A stretch of DNA of 64,000 nt from Bacteroidales bacterium (GTDB lineage: Bacteria > Bacteroidota > Bacteroidia > Bacteroidales > Bacteroidaceae), in assembly GCA_004556745.1 (NCBI GenBank), contig SFFY01000003.1:1-64000 (forward strand). Direction: 5' to 3'. Positions 24,421-33,170 of the stretch are shown one piece after another. Positions within the stretch are counted from its first letter, which is position 1, and every line of letters starts with the position of its first letter. The position numbers were made by a program, and so were the translations under genes. The notes under the pieces are model-generated. The model was given only the letters and a program-made list of their open reading frames with translations. It was not told the origin of the DNA and did not search any database.

Positions 24421-25170
24421 ATGAAACGATATATCCTTCTTTTTTCCTTCCTTACAATTTTCATTGCCGGCTTTGCCCTCAACGCCGACTCGCTTTATCT
24501 GCAAAAAGACTATATCGGCGCGATGAAACTCTACGAAGAGCAGTTGAAAGAAACGCCGTCGGCACGCCTTTACTATAATCTCGGCAACTGCCATTACCGC
24601 TTGAACAATTACCCGAAAGCAGTGCTCAACTACGAGCGTTGCCTGAAACTCGACCCATCCTGCAAGGACGCGCAGTTTAATCTCGACCTCATTCACACGA
24701 AGTTGCCCGACCGCTTTGCGGAGAAGAGCGAAATGTTTTTCGTGCGCTGGTATCAGCAGGAATTGAATGCACATAGTGCCACAGAATGGGGACTTATGGC
24801 CTTGCCGGTTTGGGCACTGACGCTCGTGCTCTTTGCCCTTTATCTCTTGCTGCGCAGTCCGTGGCAACGCCGCCTGAGTTTCGCGCTCTTCATCCTTAGC
24901 CTGCTCTTCACGCTCACGCTCCACGTATTCGCCGCCGTGCGCAACCATCAGACGAAGACGGAGATACGCGCCGTGCTCATGCAGTCCACCGACACTTACA
25001 CGCAGCCCGCCCTGACTTCAAAGAAGGACCGCGCCCTGCACGAGGGCACCGCCTTCCGCGTGACGGACACCTACGGAAAAGAATGGCTGCAAGCCGAACT
25101 GCCCGACGGTAAAACCGTGTGGCTGCCCGCAGCGAAAGCAGAATATGTCTTTAAGAATGGCAACAAATAA
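24421..25170 (+). CDS. batE: BatE, TPR plus SH3-like membrane protein
   Basis: A signal peptide (MKRYILLFSFLTIFIAGFA) precedes TPR units (SLYLQKDYIGAMKLYEEQL, ARLYYNLGNCHYRLNNYPKAV), two membrane segments (about 119-140 and 147-170) and a C-terminal bacterial SH3-like domain (AVLMQSTDTYTQPAL...WLPAAKAEYVF). This matches BatE, the last structural gene of the operon. The gap from batD is 21 bp. Its end lies 4 bp before, or overlaps (depending on the start used), the di-iron/LuxR regulator gene. Confidence 0.92.
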   Translation: MKRYILLFSFLTIFIAGFALNADSLYLQKDYIGAMKLYEEQLKETPSARLYYNLGNCHYRLNNYPKAVLNYERCLKLDPSCKDAQFNLDLIHTKLPDRFAEKSEMFFVRWYQQELNAHSATEWGLMALPVWALTLVLFALYLLLRSPWQRRLSFALFILSLLFTLTLHVFAAVRNHQTKTEIRAVLMQSTDTYTQPALTSKKDRALHEGTAFRVTDTYGKEWLQAELPDGKTVWLPAAKAEYVFKNGNK

Positions 25171-25174
25171 GAAT

Positions 25175-26128
25175 ATGCTTACCGCCCGCTTCTCTCCCAA
25201 CGACCGCATGTGCGACATCATCAGCCAAGAGTTTCACCTTCTGCAGATGATGTGCCGATTCGGCATACCTCTCGGCGTGGGCGAAAAGACGGTGAGCGAG
25301 GTGTGCGAGGCGGCAGGCGTGCACACGCCCACTTTCCTCGCGGTGGCCAACTTTATGCGCACGGGAATGGCGGATAGCATCAAGGACGTGTCCGTGAAAG
25401 CCTTGGTAGACTACCTTAGCGGCAGCCACGACTACTTTCTGAACTTCCAACTGCCCACTATCCGCCGCAAACTGCTCGAAGCCATAGACTGCTCGGGGCA
25501 AGACCACGTGGCACTGCTCATTCTCAAATTCTTTGACGAATACATGGGCGACGTCAGGGCGCACATGACCTTTGAAGACAAAAAAGTGTTCACCTACGTG
25601 CGCGGCCTGCTCTCGGGCGTGCGCCCCGACAACTATTCAATATGCCGTTTCTCGAAGAGCCACGTCGGGGTGGACAAGAAACTGCAAGAACTCAAAAACA
25701 TCATTATTAAATACTACCGCCCGCAAGCCACGGGCACGGACGAGCAGATGAATATGCTGCTCTTCGACATCGTGACCTGCGAGAACGACCTGCGCAAGCA
25801 CTGCGAACTCGAAGACGCGCTCTTTGTGCCGGCTGTGGAACTGGTGGAAGCCGAAGTGGAACAGCAGCCCGCGAGTGCTCTGCACAAGGCCGGCGAAGAC
25901 GGAAAGGCAGATGCCGAAGCCTTGTCGGAGCGCGAAAAGGAGATTGTGCATTATGCCGTGTGCGGACTGACGAATAAAGAAATTGCGGCGCGTCTGTTCA
26001 TATCTTTCAATACTGTACTGACGCACCGCAAAAATATCTCGCGAAAATTAGATATTCACTCGCTCGCCGGCCTTACGATTTACGCCATCGCAAACGGCAT
26101 CGTGAATATCGACGAAGTGAAGAAATAG
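25175..26128 (+). CDS. ScdA_N / hemerythrin-like di-iron domain fused to a LuxR helix-turn-helix
   Basis: The N-terminal ~60 residues resemble the ScdA_N domain of RIC/YtfE, but the family's adjacent Cys pair is missing (CRFGIPLGVGEKT). A hemerythrin-like domain follows, with candidate iron ligands His85, His130, Glu134, His163, His209 and Glu213 in HxxxE pairs (HMTFE, HCELE), the same spacing as the di-iron site of YtfE. Residues 248-311 are a LuxR-type helix-turn-helix (LSEREKEIVHYAVCGLTNKEIAARL). It is therefore probably a transcription factor sensing O2, NO or iron. ATGs at 25145 and 25160 would overlap batE; 25175 best matches the domain start. Co-transcription with the Bat genes suggests a shared oxidative-stress role. 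Confidence 0.82.
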   Translation: MLTARFSPNDRMCDIISQEFHLLQMMCRFGIPLGVGEKTVSEVCEAAGVHTPTFLAVANFMRTGMADSIKDVSVKALVDYLSGSHDYFLNFQLPTIRRKLLEAIDCSGQDHVALLILKFFDEYMGDVRAHMTFEDKKVFTYVRGLLSGVRPDNYSICRFSKSHVGVDKKLQELKNIIIKYYRPQATGTDEQMNMLLFDIVTCENDLRKHCELEDALFVPAVELVEAEVEQQPASALHKAGEDGKADAEALSEREKEIVHYAVCGLTNKEIAARLFISFNTVLTHRKNISRKLDIHSLAGLTIYAIANGIVNIDEVKK

Positions 26129-26133
26129 CCGTT

Positions 26134-28344
26134 TTACCTGTGACCCTCTTCTTCTAAAACGGTTATCATCAACCTTATTTCCTCATAACTTATTTCACCG
26201 TTCAAGGCATCGTAGATTTCCTTGAACCGCGACTTCGTGCCGTCGGGCAAGCGGTTGATGCAGTCTACGATGCGCTTCTGCCTATCGGGCGAAATGAAGT
26301 CGGAAAGCGGCATCAGCCCTTTTGCCACGCACTTGCCGAGATGTCCGAATATGGTGGAAATGGCGAGGCTGCGGGCATCGGCGATTTGCTGCGGCGTGAG
26401 GCCGGACTTGTATAGGTTGAGCGTCACCTCCACGGTATCGGGTTTCTTTTCCTTTGGTTTCTTTGGTGCTTTGGCCTTAGGCTCTTTTTTCGCCTTCTCT
26501 TTCTTTGTCGATTTTTTGCGCAGGGCTGCCGGCTCCGTGCCGTCGGCGGCGAGCGTGAAACGTGTGCGGGCTTCCTGGTAGACGGACATTTCAAAGCCTT
26601 TCTGCACCACAAAACGCATCAACTGCGCTTTAATTTGCAAGAGTTCGTCGAGTTCCTCGCGAATGGCTGCGTATCGCTTTTTCAGTTCCTTGTTTTCCGA
26701 GAGCAATACCACGCCGGCGAGTTCCTTGATCAGCGTTTCGAGTTTTTCAGAAAAGTAGTACGCGCCCTTGCGCAGGCGTTCCTGCAACTCGGAGTTGCTT
26801 TCCGGCTTGCCGTTCTCGGCGAGTAGGCGCACATATTGCGTACGAAAGCGCAGCGCCACGGCTTTGAGTTCCGTTTCGCACCGCTCCAAGAGGCTGCGGC
26901 AAAGGTCGATGGTTGCGCCTTGATTGCGATAGGCAAATTCTTCAAAGATGCGGAGCAGGCGGGCCAGGCGATGGCCAATCGGCACAAAGTCGAAGAGTTC
27001 GTCGAGCAGCGAAAGAGTGAACGCCTGCTGCATCTGCTGCAAACTGTCCGCGTTGGGCTGCGAGGCAGCGCATTGGTCCTCGAAATCGCGCACCTGATTG
27101 TCCACAATGATTGCCTGCGGCGGTATCGGTGTGGTAAGCACAATGCCTTCGAGCGTGCGGCAACGGCTCAGTGCCACGTAGGTCTGGCCGTGGGCAAAGG
27201 CGGCAGAGGCATTGATCATCACGCGGTCGAACGTCAGGCCTTGGCTTTTGTGAATGGTAATCGCCCAGGCGAGTTTCAGGGGATATTGGCAGAAAGAGCC
27301 GTCCACTACTTCGTCCACCACCTTCGTTTCTTCGTTCAGCACGAAATGCGCATTATTCCAAGTGTCGGGGGCTACGGAAATCTCGTCCTTGCTTTCGGCC
27401 GGGCGCACCAGCACCTCTTCGCCGGTAAGCGCCGTGACCGTACCGATCATACCGTTGTAATAACGCTTCTCAGGGTCGTTTTTTACAAACATCACCTGTG
27501 CGCCCTCTTTCAGTTCGAGTTCGTATTCCGTGGGATAAGAGAGTTCAGGAAATGTGCCCGTCACGGTAGCCGTGAACTTGCGGCTCGGTGTTTTCAAGTC
27601 GGCGAGTTTTTGTGCGTTGATGTCGTCGGCCTGCTTGTTGTGCGTAGTGAGGCGCACGTAATGCTCCTGTCCGTTCGGCTCAAACCCCGGCACGTATCTC
27701 TTATTCAGTTCATCGAGCGTGGCGGCATCGGCCTTGCCCTCGCGGATACGGTTGAGCAGGGAGATAAACGCCTCGTCGCTCTGTCGGTAAACGTGCTTGA
27801 GTTCAATCGTCACGAAAGAAGTTTGCTGCAATGCCTGCGCCCCAAAGAAGTAAGGCGTGGCGTAATACTGTTGCAGCAACGCCCGCTCATTGTCCTTCAC
27901 CACAGGCGGCAACTGCTGCAAGTCGCCGATCATCAAAAGCTGCACGCCGCCGAAAGGCTGGTTGCTGCGCCGCAGCATACGCAGGGCCGTGTCGACGGCG
28001 TCGAGCAGGTCGGCGCGTACCATACTGATTTCGTCGATGACCACGAGGTCGAGGCTGCGTATCAGGCGGAGCTTGCGCTTGGTGAGGCGGAGCTGCTCGC
28101 GGCTGAACGTGCTACCGGGCACGAACGGGCCGAAAGGTAGTTGGAAAAAGGAGTGAATGGTCACGCCGCCGGCATTGATGGCGGCGATGCCCGTGGGCGC
28201 GAGCACCACCATGCGCTTCGACGACTCTTCGCGCAGGCGGCGCAGGAAAGTGGTCTTGCCCGTGCCGGCCTTGCCCGTGAGAAACAGATGCGTGCCCGTG
28301 GTCTCTATAATGGTGCGCGCAAGGCGCAACTCTTCATTGTGCAT
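26134..28344 (-). CDS. PIF1-like ATP-dependent helicase with C-terminal HTH
   Basis: A superfamily 1B (PIF1/RecD-like) helicase. Walker A is GKAGTGKT (24-31), followed by APTGIAAINAGG, Walker B VVIDEISMV, GDLQQLPPV, and the C-terminal motif TIHKSQGLTFDRV...ALSRCR. After the motor come helical regions, a Lys-rich linker (KKSTKKEKAKKEPKAKAPKK) and an HTH_40-like module (GLTPQQIADARSLAISTIFGHL) of the kind found at the C terminus of RecQ helicases. It probably acts on G-quadruplexes or stalled forks. It is convergent with the di-iron/LuxR gene, the stops being only 5 bp apart. Confidence 0.9.
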   Translation of the reverse strand: MHNEELRLARTIIETTGTHLFLTGKAGTGKTTFLRRLREESSKRMVVLAPTGIAAINAGGVTIHSFFQLPFGPFVPGSTFSREQLRLTKRKLRLIRSLDLVVIDEISMVRADLLDAVDTALRMLRRSNQPFGGVQLLMIGDLQQLPPVVKDNERALLQQYYATPYFFGAQALQQTSFVTIELKHVYRQSDEAFISLLNRIREGKADAATLDELNKRYVPGFEPNGQEHYVRLTTHNKQADDINAQKLADLKTPSRKFTATVTGTFPELSYPTEYELELKEGAQVMFVKNDPEKRYYNGMIGTVTALTGEEVLVRPAESKDEISVAPDTWNNAHFVLNEETKVVDEVVDGSFCQYPLKLAWAITIHKSQGLTFDRVMINASAAFAHGQTYVALSRCRTLEGIVLTTPIPPQAIIVDNQVRDFEDQCAASQPNADSLQQMQQAFTLSLLDELFDFVPIGHRLARLLRIFEEFAYRNQGATIDLCRSLLERCETELKAVALRFRTQYVRLLAENGKPESNSELQERLRKGAYYFSEKLETLIKELAGVVLLSENKELKKRYAAIREELDELLQIKAQLMRFVVQKGFEMSVYQEARTRFTLAADGTEPAALRKKSTKKEKAKKEPKAKAPKKPKEKKPDTVEVTLNLYKSGLTPQQIADARSLAISTIFGHLGKCVAKGLMPLSDFISPDRQKRIVDCINRLPDGTKSRFKEIYDALNGEISYEEIRLMITVLEEEGHR

Positions 28345-28389
28345 GGCAAATTGTATAGGTTCTATAAAATCTATAGTATCTATAGATTA

Positions 28390-29106
28390 TTACAAATAAA
28401 AATCTTTGGTGAGGGCAGCGTATGCCTCGGAGCGGGCGTTGGAACCGTCGGCGGGCATCAGTGGCAGCGTATCGCAAAGCGGGGATTGCGGGGCCGCGCC
28501 GAGCACAAACTGCAAAAGTTCACGCTTGGGCGGTTTGCCGGGACGCGTCACTACGGACGTACGGCGCGTGAGTGAGAAACCGTTGAACATCGCTTCGCCA
28601 TTTACCTCTTTCAACGCCGCAGCAGGCACTATGAGCGCAAACACTCCACCCTGTCGTAGCAAACGCCGGGCATGGACAAAGAGCGCGGCAAAGGAGAGCG
28701 CGGCGGTGTGGCGCGCTGCCGCACGGGCGGCTGAGGGCGGTAGGAGTTCCTCGGTGTGGTAAGGGGGATTGGAAACGATGGCATCGAACAGTTCGCCATT
28801 TTCCGGCTGATAACGGCACACATCAGCGCACACCATTTCGAGCCTCTCTGAGAAAGGCGATACCGTAGCGTTGCGCCGCGCCGCCTCCACCGCCCCAGGC
28901 ACCACGTCAATGCCGACAACCGACGCTTCGGGCAACCTCTGCGCCAGCATCAAGGCTATCAGCCCAGAACCAGTGCCGATGTCGAGCACGCTGCGCGTAT
29001 TAACGGGGTCTGCCTCCGCCCACGCGCCGAGCAGCACGCCGTCTGTGCCGACCTTCATCGCACAGGCGGAATCGTCGATGGTGAATTGCTTGAAAGTAAA
29101 CATCAA
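28390..29106 (-). CDS. trmN6: tRNA1(Val) (adenine-37-N6)-methyltransferase
   Basis: A class I SAM-dependent methyltransferase with the TrmN6/YfiC layout: N-terminal MMFTFKQFTIDDSACAMKVGTDGVLLGAW, motif I VLDIGTGSGLIAL, and catalytic motif IV SNPPY. It methylates A37 of tRNA-Val in characterised relatives. The 238-residue length is typical. The start could be either of the two initial Met codons. It lies 6 bp downstream of the glycosyltransferase gene on the minus strand, so the two are likely co-transcribed although functionally unrelated. Confidence 0.88.
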   Translation of the reverse strand: MMFTFKQFTIDDSACAMKVGTDGVLLGAWAEADPVNTRSVLDIGTGSGLIALMLAQRLPEASVVGIDVVPGAVEAARRNATVSPFSERLEMVCADVCRYQPENGELFDAIVSNPPYHTEELLPPSAARAAARHTAALSFAALFVHARRLLRQGGVFALIVPAAALKEVNGEAMFNGFSLTRRTSVVTRPGKPPKRELLQFVLGAAPQSPLCDTLPLMPADGSNARSEAYAALTKDFYL

Positions 29107-29112
29107 TAAAAC

Positions 29113-30048
29113 CTACTCCGTCGTATCTTCTATAAAATATCTCGGGCGGCGTTTCACCTCAGCGTATATCTTGCCCACATACTCTCCTATTACGCCCAAA
29201 GCCACCAGTATGGCGCCGCCGATGAACCACAGCGAAACGAGCAGGGAAGTCCAGCCCTGAATGGTCTGGCCGCACATCCACGCCACGAGGCCGTAGACAA
29301 TCACCGCCAAAGCCACGAGCATGAACGACAGCCCCACGATAGAAATCAGGCGCAGCGGACGCACGCTGAACGATGTGATACCATCGATGGCAAAGGCCAA
29401 CATCTTGCGCAGCGGATATTTGGACTCGCCGGCAAAGCGTTCGCCACGGTCGTAATAAACCTTAGCCTGCGGGAAGCCGAGTGTGCGCACCATGCCGCGC
29501 AGGAAGAGATTGCGCTCGCCGTAGGTCATCAGCGCGGCAAGGGTGCGGCGACTCATGAGGCGGTAGTCGGCGTGATTGTAAACGATGTCGCCACCGAGTT
29601 TGTTCATTAACTTATAAAATGCCAATGCGGTGGTGCGCTTGAACCACGTGTCGGTAGGTCGGTCGCGGCGCACACCGTAAACGATGTCCGTACCTTCGAG
29701 GAAACGGTCCATCATTTCGGGAATGACGTTCACATCGTCCTGTAAATCGGCATCAATCGAAATGGCGGCATCAACATGCGCAGCCGCCCATTCAAGACCT
29801 GCCCAGAGGGCGTGCTGATGGCCCGCGTTGTGCGCTAGTTTCAAGCCGAGCACCTGCGGGTGCTGCTTGGCGAGGCTGCCGATCAGCGGCCAAGTGCCGT
29901 CGCGGCTGCCGTCGTCCACATAGACAATGCGTCCCTGCAAATCTGCGTGCTGTTCCGCTACGCGCTGCATCACTTCGAGCAGGCGCCGCGTAGTTTCGGT
30001 GAGCACGGCTTCCTCGTTATAACAAGGCACAACTATGGCGTAATTCAT
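29113..30048 (-). CDS. Membrane family 2 glycosyltransferase (GtrB/DPM1-like)
   Basis: A GT2 enzyme starting MNYAIVVPCYNEEAVL, with nucleotide-binding YVDDGSRDGT (about 44-53) and metal-binding SIDADLQD (about 96-103). Two C-terminal membrane segments (SIVGLSFMLVALAVIVYGLVA and SLLVSLWFIGGAILVALGVIG) are typical of polyprenyl-phosphate glycosyltransferases such as GtrB or ArnC relatives, which load a sugar onto undecaprenyl phosphate for envelope decoration. At 311 residues it is full length. The partner flippase or acceptor transferase is not in the window. Confidence 0.9.
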   Translation of the reverse strand: MNYAIVVPCYNEEAVLTETTRRLLEVMQRVAEQHADLQGRIVYVDDGSRDGTWPLIGSLAKQHPQVLGLKLAHNAGHQHALWAGLEWAAAHVDAAISIDADLQDDVNVIPEMMDRFLEGTDIVYGVRRDRPTDTWFKRTTALAFYKLMNKLGGDIVYNHADYRLMSRRTLAALMTYGERNLFLRGMVRTLGFPQAKVYYDRGERFAGESKYPLRKMLAFAIDGITSFSVRPLRLISIVGLSFMLVALAVIVYGLVAWMCGQTIQGWTSLLVSLWFIGGAILVALGVIGEYVGKIYAEVKRRPRYFIEDTTE

Positions 30049-30171
30049 ATTCTCCTATTTATTTTTGCATTGAAATGCATTAATAAAAATATACGCTACG
30101 AAATTACGCACAAATTTTGGGATTTAAGGAACAAAACAAGGCTTTTGCTGCGCAGCAAGTAGGGATTTTGC

Positions 30172-30179
30172 TAAATTTG
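30172..30179 (+). promoter_or_regulatory. Candidate -7 box immediately upstream of the histidine phosphatase gene
   Basis: TAAATTTG matches TAnnTTTG and ends 7 bp before the ATG at 30187. If used, transcription would begin at or within a few bases of the start codon, giving a leaderless or nearly leaderless mRNA. A TTTG occurs further upstream than ideal (30144-30147). Confidence 0.4.
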
Positions 30180-30186
30180 CCCCGTT

Positions 30187-30768
30187 ATGAACAGCCACAT
30201 CACGCTTTTTCTGATTCGCCACGGCGAAACGGAGGAAAACCGCCTTCGCATTCTGCAAGGCCATCTCCCGGGCACGCTCACGCCCGAAGGCATCCGGCAG
30301 GCACGCGAAAGGGCGGAAGACTTGGCAAATGCCGAAGCGCCTTTTGACCTCCTGCTGTGCAGCGACCTGCTCCGCGCACGCCGCACGGCCGACATCATAG
30401 GAGAGCGGCTGCACCTTGCCGTGCGCCCCACCCCGCTGCTGCGCGAGCGCGACTGGGGCAGCATCACGGGCAGGCGGATTGAAGAGGTAATCCGCACGGC
30501 AAACGAGGCACCGGGCGTGGAAAGCGTGGAAGCGATGTCCTCACGCGCACGTATATTATTAGATGTCATCAGAAACGATTACCCGGATGCGCAGCGCGTG
30601 CTTTTAGTGAGCCACGGACTTTTCCTGCGCGTGCTGCAAGCCGCCGTACACGGCAAGGAAATTAAGGCGATACCGCCAATGAAGAACCTCGAAGTGCGAA
30701 TTTTGGGAATCTCTGCGCCGTTGTCCGATTTTTCCACCAGTGCCGCCATAGAAGCCACTGACGCATAA
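30187..30768 (+). CDS. Histidine phosphatase family protein
   Basis: Phosphoglycerate-mutase-like histidine phosphatase with the catalytic FLIRHGETEENR motif near the N terminus, the acid/base and second-arginine region (CSDLLRARRTADII), the proton-donor glutamate in LLRERDWGSITG, and the second catalytic histidine in LLVSHGLFLRVL. The 193-residue size fits the CobC/GpmB-like group. The substrate (sugar phosphate, nucleotide or alpha-ribazole phosphate) cannot be read from sequence, and no cobalamin genes are nearby. Single gene, divergent to the glycosyltransferase. Confidence 0.88.
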   Translation: MNSHITLFLIRHGETEENRLRILQGHLPGTLTPEGIRQARERAEDLANAEAPFDLLLCSDLLRARRTADIIGERLHLAVRPTPLLRERDWGSITGRRIEEVIRTANEAPGVESVEAMSSRARILLDVIRNDYPDAQRVLLVSHGLFLRVLQAAVHGKEIKAIPPMKNLEVRILGISAPLSDFSTSAAIEATDA

Positions 30769-30897
30769 CTTTCCGCTATTCCTTTTCTCTTTTTCCTTTA
30801 TCTTTCTTCCCTCTGCGTTGCTGCTAGATTGCCGCTTTTCATATAAGGGAAGGGCATATTTATTGCACATTTTCTTGCTTTTTGTGCTTAAAAGTCG

Positions 30898-30905
30898 TAA
30901 ATTTG
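30898..30905 (+). promoter_or_regulatory. Candidate -7 box for the FadL-type porin gene
   Basis: TAAATTTG, 28 bp before the ATG at 30934, preceded by AAAGTCG exactly as in the promoter at 11515. The -33 position shows only CTTG. Confidence 0.5.
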
Positions 30906-30933
30906 CAGACGATTTTACCAATTCAAAAGAAAA

Positions 30934-32475
30934 ATGAGAAAACTTTTCCTTGCTGCGGTAGCAGCTTTCGCCGTGTCGGCTTCATCTTATGCCGGCGGCT
31001 ATCTCACAAACACGAACCAGAGTGCATCTTTCCTGCGCAACCCCGCACGCTTGGCAACCTTCGAACTCGACGGCGCGTACACCAACCCTGCCGGCTTGGC
31101 TTGGATTGGCGAGGGCTGGCACTTCATGTTTAACTGGCAGAACGCAGCGCAAACCCGCAAGATTACATCGACATTCGCCCCCTTTGCACAGAACGTCAAC
31201 CAGCTCGGCAACCCCACGAAGACCTTTAACGGCGAGGCTTCCGCACCGTTTATTCCCTCGCTCGACGTGGCCTATCAGAAAGGCAAGTTTACTGCTTCGA
31301 TGCACTTCGGCATCACGGGCGGCGGCGGCAAGGCCACGTTCAACGAAGGCCTACCTATGTTTGAAGCGCCCGTTTCGGTAATCCCCAATATGCTTTCTGC
31401 TGCCAGCATCCCCGCCGACGCCTATTCCGCTGAAATGTATATGAACGGCCGCCAATATATATATGGTGTGCAGGTTGGCGTTACCTATAAATTCTTTGAA
31501 AACAAGGGCGCAGCCAAGCACGGCCTGTCTATGCACCTCGGCGCACGCATGAATTTTGCCAGCAACCATTATGAAGGATATCTGAAAAACATCAGCGCAC
31601 GTATGGGCGGCAATATGGTTGTGCTTAGTCCGTTCTTTTCGAGCCAGTCTTCTGAATTGATGGGAAAGGCAGAGCAAGCAACAAACGCTTCGCAACAATA
31701 CACTTTGCTTGCAGATGCTACCACTGATGAAGCCTTAAAGGCACAATATCAAGCAATGGCCGCACAGTATGCAGCAGGTGCCGCACAGGCGCAGGCAGGT
31801 GCTCAAACGATGGCCGGTCTTTCTCAAAAGACTGCCGATATGGAACTCGACTGCGACCAGAAGGGATGGGGCATTGCGCCGATTATCGGTTTGGACTACC
31901 GCGTTGGCAACCTCAACATCGGTGCACGCTATGAATTCCAGACGAATATGAATATCGAAAACAAAACTACGGTGAACACCACCGGCGTTGAGTCGTTCGC
32001 CCACGGTGTGAACACGCCCAACGATATTCCCGGCATTCTCGCCATCGGCGCACAGTATCAGGTGCTGCCTAAATGGCGCCTGATGGCTGGTTGGAATTGC
32101 TACTTCGACAAGAAAGCCGGCATGAGCGGCGGCAAGCAGAAAACCCTCACCCACAACACGCACGAAATTACCGTGGGCACGGAAGTTGACGTTGTGGACC
32201 GCCTCACGCTTAGCGGCGGTTTCCAAAACACGGACTACGGCACCAGCGATGCTTTCCAGAGCGACCTCAGCTTCAACTGCGACTCCTATTCTCTCGGCTT
32301 CGGCTTGAAAGTGAAGATTACGAAGAAATGGACGGCCAACGCCGCTTACTTCTGGACGACCTACAAGGACTATACCAAGGCTTCCGATAACTACAACGGC
32401 ACCGGCCTGCCTGGCGTCGACGTTTACAGTCGCACGAACAAGGTGTTCGGCGTTGGTATCACCTACGACCTCTAA
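30934..32475 (+). CDS. OmpP1/FadL/TodX-family outer-membrane protein
   Basis: A signal peptide (MRKLFLAAVAAFAVSASSYA) is followed by the FadL-family opening GGYLTNTNQSASFLRNPARLA...DGAYTNPAGLAW, which forms the N-terminal plug or hatch. The rest is aromatic-rich alternating beta strands ending in YDL, a typical outer-membrane barrel end. An Ala/Gln-rich insertion (about residues 230-300, TTDEALKAQYQAMAAQYAAGAAQ) probably forms an extracellular or periplasmic helical hairpin. FadL-type proteins import fatty acids or other hydrophobic compounds. Single gene with its own promoter, and a bidirectional terminator after it. Confidence 0.88.
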   Translation: MRKLFLAAVAAFAVSASSYAGGYLTNTNQSASFLRNPARLATFELDGAYTNPAGLAWIGEGWHFMFNWQNAAQTRKITSTFAPFAQNVNQLGNPTKTFNGEASAPFIPSLDVAYQKGKFTASMHFGITGGGGKATFNEGLPMFEAPVSVIPNMLSAASIPADAYSAEMYMNGRQYIYGVQVGVTYKFFENKGAAKHGLSMHLGARMNFASNHYEGYLKNISARMGGNMVVLSPFFSSQSSELMGKAEQATNASQQYTLLADATTDEALKAQYQAMAAQYAAGAAQAQAGAQTMAGLSQKTADMELDCDQKGWGIAPIIGLDYRVGNLNIGARYEFQTNMNIENKTTVNTTGVESFAHGVNTPNDIPGILAIGAQYQVLPKWRLMAGWNCYFDKKAGMSGGKQKTLTHNTHEITVGTEVDVVDRLTLSGGFQNTDYGTSDAFQSDLSFNCDSYSLGFGLKVKITKKWTANAAYFWTTYKDYTKASDNYNGTGLPGVDVYSRTNKVFGVGITYDL

Positions 32476-32500
32476 ACTGGATTTTAAGAACAATACAACA

Positions 32501-32540
32501 AAAATGAGATGCGTCCTTTTGGGGCGCATCTCATTTTTGT
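32501..32540. terminator. Bidirectional intrinsic terminator
   Basis: The stem ATGAGATGCGTCC/GGCGCATCTCAT (one wobble or mismatch) has A-runs on the left and TTTTTG on the right. It serves both the FadL-type gene (plus) and the convergent cyclo-ligase gene (minus). Confidence 0.88.
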
Positions 32541-32542
32541 TT

Positions 32543-33097
32543 TCAATTATGACTAATTGCCGCTACTGTATCCATAATTATATCATGCGGCTCATAAGGA
32601 ACGGCGGACACTTGTTGCCAATCATAGCACGCGCCAAGGAGATAAGGGCGGACGGGCAAGGAAGAGAGGAAACGGTCGTAATAACCTTTGCCGCGACCAA
32701 GGCGATGACCCGCAGCGTCAAAGGCAACGCCGGGCACAAGTATAAAGGATATGGCCGCCAAATCTTCAAAGACGGGACCGACAGGTTCGGCAATGCCATA
32801 CGCACCTATCCGCAAATCCTGCTCGCCGCGATAAAGGCGCGGCACAAGGTCGTCGCCTTCCACGCAAGGCAAAACGATGGACTTTGATGCGGCATACTTT
32901 TCAAGCAACTGGTGCGTGTCGGGCTCATCGGGCAAGGCGTGGTAAAGCATCACGGTGCTTGCCGCCCCAAAAGCGGGATACCTCTCTACCTCCTGCATCA
33001 GCCGCAGTGCAGACGCCGCCCTGTATTCGGGCGAAAGGCGCGAAAGTTTCAAGGCCTTGATAGTTGCGCGAAGCTGTTGCTTTGAGGGGGGAAGCAT
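32543..33097 (-). CDS. 5-formyltetrahydrofolate cyclo-ligase
   Basis: This enzyme converts 5-formyl-THF to 5,10-methenyl-THF using ATP, salvaging folate. The family signature GHRLGRGKGYYDRFL is complete, and the substrate-binding segment FILVPGVAFD precedes it. The N terminus has the expected basic ATP-contact stretch (KQQLRATIKAL). At 184 residues it is full length. It ends at the bidirectional terminator shared with the porin gene and lies 70 bp downstream of the S41 protease, with an R1 repeat between them. Confidence 0.92.
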   Translation of the reverse strand: MLPPSKQQLRATIKALKLSRLSPEYRAASALRLMQEVERYPAFGAASTVMLYHALPDEPDTHQLLEKYAASKSIVLPCVEGDDLVPRLYRGEQDLRIGAYGIAEPVGPVFEDLAAISFILVPGVAFDAAGHRLGRGKGYYDRFLSSLPVRPYLLGACYDWQQVSAVPYEPHDIIMDTVAAISHN

Positions 33098-33146
33098 GGT
33101 ATAATATAATATTGCCTCAATGAAACATGTTATGAGCGCACTCGGC

Positions 33147-33170
33147 GGGCGTTTTGCAAAACGCCCCTAC
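33147..33170. repeat. R1 palindrome at the end of the S41 protease gene
   Basis: GGGCGTTTTGCAAAACGCCC followed by CTAC. The minus-strand stop codon TAG of the protease (33167-33169) lies within the GTAG flank of the repeat, and the preceding CTCACGAG is shared with the copy at 20661-20670. The repeat therefore supplies the stop codon and probably the last few codons. Confidence 0.85.
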
